From Hoplostethus atlanticus (lineage: Eukaryota > Chordata > Actinopteri > Trachichthyiformes > Trachichthyidae): DNA of 64,000 bases. Location of the stretch: NCBI GenBank assembly GCA_034670405.1, contig JAXDDX010000044.1, forward strand, positions 2,632,501-2,696,500, given 5' to 3'. How positions within the stretch are numbered: position 1 is the stretch's first letter; every line of letters starts with the position of its first letter. The notes under the pieces were generated by a model. The model did not search any database. It had not been told where the DNA came from and saw only the letters and a program-made list of their open reading frames with translations. This document shows, piece by piece, positions 43,885-54,800 of the stretch. Position numbers and translations under genes: made by a program.

Positions 43885-46800
43885 TGAGTCTGTCTGAAAG
43901 AAGTGTTCTTATAGAAGGAGGCCATTCTCTCTCCTGCTGTCGCCCTCCTTCACTCCCCTCACCACCCACTCAACCTCTACATCTTTCCAACCTTTCTCGC
44001 CACTTCACATTTCCTCAATTCAGCTCCTGTGCTTGACAAATACATCAGAGGGAGAGAACGAGAGGGGAAATGGAAAAATCTTCCCTTATCCAGCTCTTGG
44101 ATAATATAAAGTTCCTAATGAGCGCTACTGGCTGCACTGATGCATGAGAGTAGTCAGGGCATGATAGCAGAACCCTTGAGGCGAGTGCCTGGATGCAATT
44201 GATGAATGACTGCAGAGGGTAACAGTCTGGCAGAAAGTGTTCAGTAGTTTGGTAAGGAAAGCAACAAAATCATCAACAACCCTGCTGGTGTTAGTACTTA
44301 TGTGTATATGTTACCTCCATATGCAATTGTTACAACATTGCACATTTGCACATACTACACATATTATTGTGCATATGCTACCTCCATCGGTAAATCTGAT
44401 GATGACAACATGAATGGCATATTTGCACATTAGGACACATTTCTGTCCATTTGCTCTCCCTTCTGTACCGATATGGTGAAGAGCTAGCAATGCACACTTT
44501 CATCTGTACATCTGTTAATGAACATGCTGTATCTTTATCTCCATGTATTTATTTGCTATACTTATTTGCTTATTTGCTATGCTATATTTATTTCAATATG
44601 TTTTGCTGTGATTATCTGTTTTTATTATCTTATTTATAAGATAATAAAATGTATCTGACATCACTAACCATTTGCAGTGCAATTCCCCCACAGGGATCAT
44701 TAAAGTTTCATCTAATCTAATCCAACCTAGTATATTTTATACAGGAAGTGATTTCCAATTATCTTAATGCCCAGCGGAGGTGAGCAGGGATTTAGAACTA
44801 TGTCATCTTTCCACAACATCATTGGATACCAAGTGACTATCATGGAGTACAGTGTACAGTGTGCAACATGCACAGGAGGCTCAGATGAACAAGTGCAGAA
44901 ATCCTCATGTTTAACGCCATGCCAGCTCACCTTGCTGTGGTAGACACTGCTGTTCTTGGCCACGGCGCACTGGCGGTCCACCAGGAAACAGTACCTCCTT
45001 CTCTCCTCGGACAGAGCATTCTTGTAGCCTTCAGCGATGTAGTTGTCCAGGTCGCTCTGCTTGCTGCTGATGGCCTCCACGTACTGGGGAGAGGAAGGAG
45101 GTGGATGGCATGAATACACCTGGCAGTTGGACAGATGCTGCCCGTCAACACATGAAATGATTTCACTAGCTTTTGGTTGCATTGCTCATGTTAGCAACAG
45201 AAGCTGTGAAGGAATGCATCAGACAATGGAATGGATTTTCTATGATGGATGATGCAAAGTTGAATTCATAAAAAGGCTTTGACTTATAAAAGTTGTTAAC
45301 AGATGTACTGACATGGGGAAATGATTCACTGAGCGCCAATGCATTTGGAAAATGCCACTGCAGATCAGAACTGAAAACCATGAATTACAGCAAAGGACGT
45401 CATGAACATCAGACAGAGTGTCTATTATGTGATAATGCTAACTGGACGTTCTGTATTTCCTGCAGATTAGCCGAGTTGAAGCACCTGTCTCCCCATTCGA
45501 ACTCACTCCCACTGTATCTGGCTTTTAAACCCAGTCACCCTCTGTTCCTTTATCGACACAGCTCACTAAATCGTCTTTGTCCTTGAATCATGGCACAGTA
45601 CATCTCCTCTCCACCAAAGCAGTGGAGCCACTCCTCCACACCAGGTGTCACCATGCACAGCACTGCAGCACAGAGGACCTAGCTAAACCTAACCCAACCT
45701 TATCCATAGGTCACTAATATAACTGAAAGAATCTGAAGCCTCCCCAGAGTCTGAACCCAGCAACTAAATCACTATTGAACAGGGAGTATCAGTCAGTAGA
45801 GTGCAACACAGCACGTGTGTGGTTCATGTGAAACAGGTATTCTCCCAGTGTTAGCCGTGATCATGTCTGGGTTCTTTGCAGAGAATATGATCAGAATAGT
45901 CCGTAGCTGGCTGGTTGTTGTAACACCAGTGCTGCTGAAGGATAAACTGTCTCCAGACGCAAAAAGCAAATTGATAGGGAAACACGATGAGAAAACACAA
46001 ACAAAAATAATCCATACTTTTGAGAGGGTGTATAATATTTGGTTCTGTGAGGTTAAAAAGTGAAAACAACCGACTTTGTTTCAAATTAAAAGCACATCCC
46101 CCATTCTAACAGATGCGTCCCTTAACATATCTTAATAGTTCTTTTAGGATGCCCAGATGACTCATCGGAACACCTCCACATCCACAGATTGGTCATACAG
46201 TGATACTAACGGAGACAAACACAAAGTTCCCCGTGGATTACTCGACCTACATCTCTCGTCAAAAACAGACACAGACCTAGATCTCCCAGCTTCTCTCTGA
46301 CATCAGCTCCACATCGTGTTGAGACTCACACAGACTCAAACACACAGCCACAACTGTATGGATAGATGTGTCATTAACGCATCACAGCAACGTGAACAGG
46401 AGTTTACCGCAATTCGCTGACTAATTTTACTGTTTTCCTCTTCCATTGCTTTAGAGGTCTCAATCATACAAGCAGGGTTCCTCATGGGTTCTTTGGTTTG
46501 CGTTGTGGTTCAATCTGGAATCATACTGACCACAAGAACCGTCTGAAATCAGAATAAATAACTCAAAAAGAAGTTAAAACCCTTTTTGTCAAGAGTGCAG
46601 TCGTGCCAACCCTTCATCCCTTCATCCCTTCATCCTTATCTCTCCACCTCCCTGCTCTCCCTCAATATTTCTCTCTCTATCACTTCCTTTCCTGCATCTC
46701 TTTCTCATCTTTCTTTCTTTCCATCCACTGCCGCTGTCCTCAGCTGGGAGAGTGAGATGTCTGAACCTTTCGGTGATCACACCCCTCCATTGATTGACTG

Positions 46801-48465
46801 TTGGTCACGTCTCTGTAATGAGCCTAACAGCCCAGGATTGACAGGGAAGATGAGACAATGGCAACAGACAACTGGCAATTAATCTCCCTCATCGCTTCAC
46901 CCTTGTATACAGACTGATTACAGACGGCTGAGGGGGGAAAATTAAGAGCCTCATTTGCACTAAATACAGGGTGGAGAGGGTGATGAAAAGCCCTCAGTAA
47001 AAAAAAAAGCATTTCCATTTAATTCTTATTTTAATTTGAAATACTTGACAGATCGGTGAGTAAACGATCGATAAAACGAGTGCCAGGAAATATAAACTGT
47101 TTTATAGACTACTATATAATTTTACTCACGTGGTGATGAAATAAAGTGATGGGTGATCTAGTGCTCCAGTTATGCTTTCATTCCCTTAACATTTTACCTA
47201 CTTGTTTTTTATATCTTAACAATAGTCGTTCCCATCTTCAAGTAAGCCAGCATGAATTACAGACTGAATCTTGTCTGAATAATTCCTGTATTTTTTCTTA
47301 CACTGTGAAAAATATTTTATCTTGTATTTGTCTCAATACAAGATAAAATATTTTTCACAAATAAACTTGTTTACAAAAAATGATCATATGAATCAATGTT
47401 GACAATAGTCACTCATTATTGAATATTGGGCCTTATTGTGACTCAAAAAAAAAACTGTAACAAGTTAAACCTGAGTACATTGGAAACAAGCAGGGAATAG
47501 TTGTCCTAGCTTTTCAGCCTGACCTACATCGTCATGAAGTACAGTAAGTATAAATCACAGTAAGTAGTTTCAAGCTGATATGACGAAAGGGTATTTTAAG
47601 GGAAACAAAGTATAAATGAATGCTGTTTTGATCACTGACTGGAGGTCAGCTTACCCACCTTTACATTTCCCACTCCCACCTCATCCCCTGATTCCTTTAA
47701 TTGTTAAGACTTAAGACTGAATATACCCTGAATGACTTGTTAAGGTGGTTCAGTGCAGTGCGGTTCCATGATTCAGTGCATAAGCATCATCATTATCACA
47801 ACCACCTGTCAAAAAAGTTCCCGGTTGTCATTTCTCTGTACTTTAGTTCTTTAGTTGTGCTGGAAGTCCCTGACAGGAGTAAGTCAGCCCATCGGGGGGG
47901 AAACAGTGCTGATCTGTCGATGTGCCACATGGAGGAGCCACACTGCCACACCTCAGATCTCTGACATGTCAGTCAGCAGAGGACTGTCCTCTCTCATTAT
48001 CTCCTCATCCACAGTGGTGCACTCTGCATCATGCATTAGATAAGTATTAGCTCTAAATAATGTACAGGCAGGAACATCGACGTCTGAAAGGGAAAGAGAA
48101 GGAGAACGGTTGCTCTGCTCCAATATGGTCATTTTCTAACAACTGAATACTTTTGAACCGAACAAGCGGCTTTAACAACACAATGAGTTGAAACACACTA
48201 ATCTCAAACTGTCAACCGCTAAAATGGTGAAAAGGCAAAATGGCAGCAGTGGAAAGGACGATGACGGCTGGGGATGAATCATACAGACGGCGGAGGTGGA
48301 GAGGGATCAGGTATAGAATGCTAAAACACAGGAAGTGATTATTTGAAACCATGTTGAGCAGATATAGACCAGCATGCCGCGGTCAGGGTCGCCACGCAGA
48401 GCTGTCAATCTCCTGACTGACTGACAGATTGGAAGATGGGGGGAGAGAGAGGTACCTATATGTAG

Positions 48466-48496
<31 letters not shown>

Positions 48497-51400
48497 TTAC
48501 AGACACTTATTGCCTCCATGTAAATGAAAGAGGAAATCAAACAAGAGCTAGAACAAGCGTATCAATAAGCAGGTTCACTGTGGCGTTTCATTTGTGTGTT
48601 TTGCTTTGTTTACTCTCTGGGTGAGTTTTTTTTTTTTGACAGGTAGTAAATTCCTCTTCATTAACAGGCACGCCTCACAAGCAAAACACCATCTGTGGCT
48701 AGAACTAGAAAGAAGAAGCCTGTCAAACCAGTCTCTGTTTTCTCTGTCTAACCAGAAACCACAAAGTTTAAACAGCTGATTTGGTAGAATGTACATAGTG
48801 TTAGGTTGTCAAACATGTGAGCAGAGGCACATGAAGTACTGTCTGTCATATAAACCCAAACAAGTCTGCCCTATTCCATTTGCTCAGACTTTATATTATG
48901 TGTTAAAAAAAATAAGAACTATATGGGCTTTGAGATGCTTTGGTGCCATATGCTGGGCAATAGCATTATGTAACAGTACACCACTTTGATAGACATAAAA
49001 GTGTATTTATCCACCTCCACAGATCCTTTTCAGTAATTGAAGTAACGTTAATGCATCAGACTTGCAGTGTGTAGTGTGTGTGTGTGTGTAAGTGTGATCT
49101 CTCTCAGACATGGAGCCCTAATGAGATTCCAACAGGCTTTTCAGGCACCTGCCAATCAACTGCACCTCGCCTAAAGCGCCTTTACACAACGTCGTATAGT
49201 CTGGCCAAAAGCTCCAGCAGTAGGGGAGCTGTTTCTGATTTCTGCTGACAGCAAGCACAATCAGCATTTAAGATGTGTGTGTGTAGGGAGAGGGGGGGGG
49301 GGGGGGGGCGGTATGCATGCCTGTTGTTTATTGATTTATTTCAAATCAAGATGGCCGAAACTACTGGTACTCACAGTCTGGCCGCGGGGCCCCTTGCAGC
49401 CTGTGAAAGACTTTAGAGAGCACCAGTGTAAAATATATGGTGTGGTGGACTCATATCTGTAGCCGCAAAATCTGTAGCTCATAGTGAATGTTCAGTAATT
49501 ACATCCACAGTCGTAGTTTGTGAAATAAAACCTTTTTGACTTTCTACAAATGACGTCAGCTTTACATCAGCGGCAAATTAAATGAAAAAAAAGTCTTGAT
49601 TTTGTCTAATTCATGACCTTTTAACCAGCTGGAGGCAAAGCGTGATGTGTATACAAACTGATTGAGACGGCGATAAGAGAATACCTGCGCTGATCCCTCA
49701 ACCCAACATCTCTAACTACCATGCCCCTTTTTTCTCTGTTTCATTGAGATGAAGGATAACAGAAAATGTCTAAAAGGCTGAAGGCAAAAAACAGACAATT
49801 AACTCACCCCCAGGCTCCCTGATGATAGTGGAATCCAGGCTGAGCTATGTATTCCAGCCTGAAGCCAGCCATTATCTATACATACAGCATGATGTGTTGT
49901 CCAACCCTTGAGGCATCACACCAGTCAGATAATGACTATGGACAGAGACTCTTAAGTTCACTTTTGACTGAAATAAACCCTCATTTTCTTGGAAGACTGC
50001 TTTACATGAGGCTGCAGCTCCTCCCCACCAATAAACTCTAACTGGGTCATTTGGGATAAAAGTGTGTTTGCGGATGGGCGTGTATGTGTGGATGTATATG
50101 CCTCAGCTTGAAGCACCGGGACGAGACATAAGAAGACATAAGAAAGAACCAGGTAGATAGAAGTTACTTCCTGGTTTCAATAATTCAACCCGTCTCGTTT
50201 CTCTTCTCTAGGCGCCCTGCAGCTTCACATCCTCACCACAGTCTGTACTCATATTCCCTCTCTTTCATGCTCATCCCTTTCTTCTTCTCTCTTCCCTCCC
50301 TTTCTTTTCCTTTGATGCTTTGCACACACACACACATACATACAAAAGAAACCCACACACACAAGGTTCTGATTTGCCAGCATCTCTTCTGACGTCATCC
50401 CATTATTTCATGCGTGTGACATTTGCTGCCGTCTTTCAGGCGTTTCTTCAAGAGGAATTTCTCACATTCTTCCAAACCTTTCTAGTCTAGTCAGGTATGA
50501 GTTGATAATTGGTTGTTTGATTTGTGTTACTACTCTACATTGGGCAAATAAAACATTACTATCAGTAGTGGTGTGGCTTCCCTGGTTATGAGATTTGATG
50601 ACCATTTTTTTACATCAAGAGGAGAATGAAGAGAATGTGAACAAGACGGATAGACAGAGAGCGAGAGATCTCACTTATCGCCAATGTCTTCCACTGTAAC
50701 AAGAGAAGGGAAAAACCCAGAGCCCTTGGCAACAGAATGTCTTTCCTCCTACTCAACCCCCTATGAATGGTTTTCACTTGCAATACAATGCAGTTGCAAT
50801 GCATTTCTAACCTGTCACAGATTTGAATCACAATCCCAGAGGACGTCCACGGTGAATGCTAATGTCTCGGAAACATCGCAGCTAATAGTCTTTCTTCTTC
50901 TGGTCTTAAGAAGAAAAAAGAAAAAAAGGCAGATGCGATGAAAGTGGGAGGGAGGATGCGAGATTCTTTTTTTCGATTAGCACTTTCCCCGTGACACCGA
51001 CTTCCCCCCCCCCCTCCCACAAATCATGTTTTCAATAATAAATATATGAGAGGGTTTACCATACTGTATACCGTGTTCAGGCAACGGCTCGGTGGTTTAT
51101 GATCCCCGAGGGACACCGTTGTTAAATGATTGAATTTCCTCCGCCTGTGGTTTTAATATTAACATCAATCACGAACAGAAGGAAGAAGCGGGATTACTTT
51201 TTGAGCATTTTTTTTTCTTCTTCTTCTTCTTGCTCCCCAAACGGCAACCAGCGAGCTGTTACAACACTTAATTAAAAGATGGAGGGCGGAGGAATGCGTG
51301 AAGCATGGAGGAAGCTGTCTGTGGAGTCCAGAGCCTAATTGCATGTAAGCAAGATAGAAAACACACACACACATACACAGGCTTTCACATCGACATACAC

Positions 51401-51822
51401 ACACGTAACACACACACATACTTCATATTGTATTAGCACGTAGGCAAATCTGTCCCCCTTTTTCTTTGGCTGTGGGCTCAGGCTACTGGTGTCACCTGTT
51501 CCTGCCAAGCCCTGGTTCCCATTAGGGCCCATATGACGCACAGCAGGGACCTGGCAGGGACACCACACTGACTCCCTCAGTCCATACACATGCTGCTTCA
51601 GAGGCCCACACACACACACAATCATATGTCCACGCGATCACACACACGCAGACGCACATACGCAGACAATTAATGCACACACACGCACACGTTAGTCTAC
51701 GCAATTCACACTAACGAGGTCTGAGACGCTGAGAGGTTCGGTTCATCTGGAGAGCTGATGACGACGGGGCACGAGGGAGTAGGACTCCAGCAAATGGAAC
51801 TGGCTTAGACAATGCAGGTTAA

Positions 51823-51898
<76 letters not shown>

Positions 51899-54800
51899 AG
51901 ACAGAGCTCAGAGCAGAGACCTGGGCTTTCATGCCTAGTAAGGCCATGAAAGCCCAGAGGAATGGACAGGGTTTTGGGGGTTGAATGTTCCCAATGTTGT
52001 TCCTCGCAGCTCCACGTATTGATCTCTGTAACGACTCGACAAGCGCCCCCCTTTCGCGCTCCACTAGCCATCCATCACAGCAAGACTAATAATTGCCCCC
52101 CCTCCCCCGACACACACACACACACCCCCCACTGCACTTATAGAGTTGTGTGGGGTGCCATACAATTAGCCCTTAACCTCTGACACCATGTTTCCTCCAC
52201 GCTGCAATGCCTGCAAAACCTTTGGGATGCACAAACTCACACCTAAAGAATAATACAGTGAGTCTCTCCTCTCTCCCTCCTCTCTCCCTCCTCTCTCCCT
52301 CCTCTCTCCCTCCTCTCTCTCTCTCAGCTTCTCATTATGCTCGGGAGCAGATGACAGGGAGGATGGTACATAACAGCAACATCTACTCTGTGTTGTGTAA
52401 TAGGGCCCACCCACCATGTGTCACCGCACAACCTACAGATGGGGGCACAGAGACACTGTCTGATCACGCCTCCGCTCAAGTAGTTACCTGTGGATGGGGA
52501 AATGTGCCTCACCTGAACCCATTAACCTGTCCTAGATATCCATCTCTATAAACACACGTTATGTAACAGTGCTAGAGTGCACCAACTAGTGAAATATATG
52601 TAAATAGGGAAAGGCTAAATAAAATCCTAACTGTTATGCCAGTACGTTGGCAGCCTCACAAAGTACATCGGGTGAAAAACGGGCCTAACAGACAAGCTGG
52701 AAATCACTCTGACGATCATAATTACGCTCCAAGTCTAGGCTCCTACCTGTGTTTATCCTTGCAAGTCAGCCCACGTGTCCTTGACCAAAAAGCCTGAATG
52801 TTTTGACGCAGGTGAGATCGAGATGTAACCCTTTCCATCTCCATTTCTCTCACGGTGCAGAGCCTTGCAGACTGGCATCCAAACTATGGGGGCGCCTTCG
52901 GGGGGTCCCATCCTACTCAGCTCAGCATATCCTATCCCATCAGCACCGGCAACAGTCACGGATTACCAGCCGCACTGAAGCTACAATCCTTTCAGGGAGG
53001 AGAGAGAGGCATCTCAACCCCAAATCTACTCTACTCTACTGTGCAATACACACAGAGTTCACAGATCTCCAAAATGCCAACTTTTTGCCAACTAAGTAAA
53101 GTGTTTTTAGCTTGACCACCATGCGTTTTCTGAGTTCATCCAATGGGTTTTGAAAGAGTTTCATTAGTGTAACGGTCATATAAATCTCAACCCATACAGG
53201 ACCATATAATCTCCTTAAATTAGATCACGAGATGAATTGGAGTTACAAGGTTTTCACATGACAACAGCGATATTCTCCTTGCCCTGGCCGCTGTAGCAAT
53301 GTCGTCATGCATTTGGTACGGTGCCCCTTGGCTGGCCAGCAGCCCATACAGATCCTGTCTGGGCTAGAGAGCCAGAACATCTGTTGTTTCCACTGGTATA
53401 CGTATAGACGGTCCAGATGAAGGCTCTATATTTACACCATTCAAAACAGCTGACTCTTCAGACACCTGCATGCATTTGAAGACCCTAAAAACTCCCATGA
53501 ATACAGGCAACATACAGACACACACACACACACACACACTGACCTGCATCTCCTTCTCTCCATATTTGGAGGGGTGCTTGCTGCCCTGGCTCTTCCTGCG
53601 CAATTTCTTCAGCTCTGCCTGGCACTTCTCCAAACTCTCCCCTTTACTCTTGTGCTCCATCTGGTACTTCTTCAGCGCAGCCTGAGGGGGGCAGCACAGA
53701 GTCAGCAGGGGCGCCACAGTGAGCCCATTTGTTAGCCACCGCAGATGACCTTTCAAACTGCACTAAAGTCGTTTCAAAGTGACAAGCGGTCACCTGCTAT
53801 TGCAAAGTCTGATTGGGGCAGCGTGAGGACACATGGGTTGAGAAAGGATGGCACTGGAGAATTATCCATCCCTTTTTCCTCTCTCCGTCCTCCAACCCAG
53901 ACTATCCTTCAGGTTCATTGCATCAGTGCATCAGCTCCACTGATGCATTTGATGCAAGAGCAAAGGAATGTTTCCTTTTTTTTTTCAAATCTATTTCATA
54001 TTTGGGGTGAAAAAGTCAGACAGGCAAAGCTTCAAACATGCAGAAAAATGTCAAACATGGAGTCATTAAGTGAGAGTAGAGTCCATTTGCTTTTCAGCAC
54101 ATCAAGAAATGAAAAGTTTTCATTGTAGACACTAATTATCAGTAGGAGCCTCCCAGTGTCCTGCAACATGAGCTTCATCAGAAAGCTCTCACATGGAAAA
54201 AAGGGTTTTGGACCCAATTCAAAACTACTGATCACTGGAAATGAGTTTGTCCATTTACATTTTTGCAAAACTGCTCTCATTTCCACAGAATGAGTTATAA
54301 TTCATGGACCAGAGAGGGAAGTAATTTATGTAACTTATTGCGGTGGGTTGGATGAAAGCCGGTGGGAAATTAAGGAGCGAGTGTGCATTTTGTCTCTGGC
54401 CAATGATTTTATGAGAACGTGGTTCATATTCCTCATAACTTGGCTCCCCGGAGAGGCCAGTCCGATGTGGGGCAGAGTTAAAAGCAGTGTCGCATCAAGC
54501 CTTTGAAAAAAACGGGGGTCCTCCCTTCAGAATACACATGACGGGGGGTTGGCACACCATTACATAATGAACCTGAACGCGACGCAATGAGACTCTTCTT
54601 CTTCTACAGATGCTCTGAATAAGGGCTATCTCACTTGTAAATAAGTTGGAATCATATTTTTCTTTTCTTTATTGAAAGAGTGTGAAATACAAGTGTTAAA
54701 GGCCTTAACAACTACACTGCCGCTAAGCACAAAGTAGAAGTTGGGAACTGACTGACTGGACAACATGAAGGGAAACTCACGTTCAGATACCGTGCATCCA

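Larger units (their letters stand above)
41874..44930 (-). other. baiap2 intron with microsatellites and repeat copies
   Basis: 3.1 kb with no exon seen. Contains (CA)n at 42331-42380 and 43820-43882, a dispersed repeat at 42551-42663 and a retroelement-like tail at about 44290-44716. Confidence 0.75.
45084..53543 (-). other. baiap2 intron, 8.5 kb
   Basis: No exon or RNA gene recognised. Holds a perfect 25-bp hairpin (47304-47359), a 13-bp hairpin (51921-51957), (GT)n at 48471-48495 and 51837-51897, an 11-bp tandem repeat at 52266-52325 and several short CA tracts (51360-51670). Confidence 0.75.
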
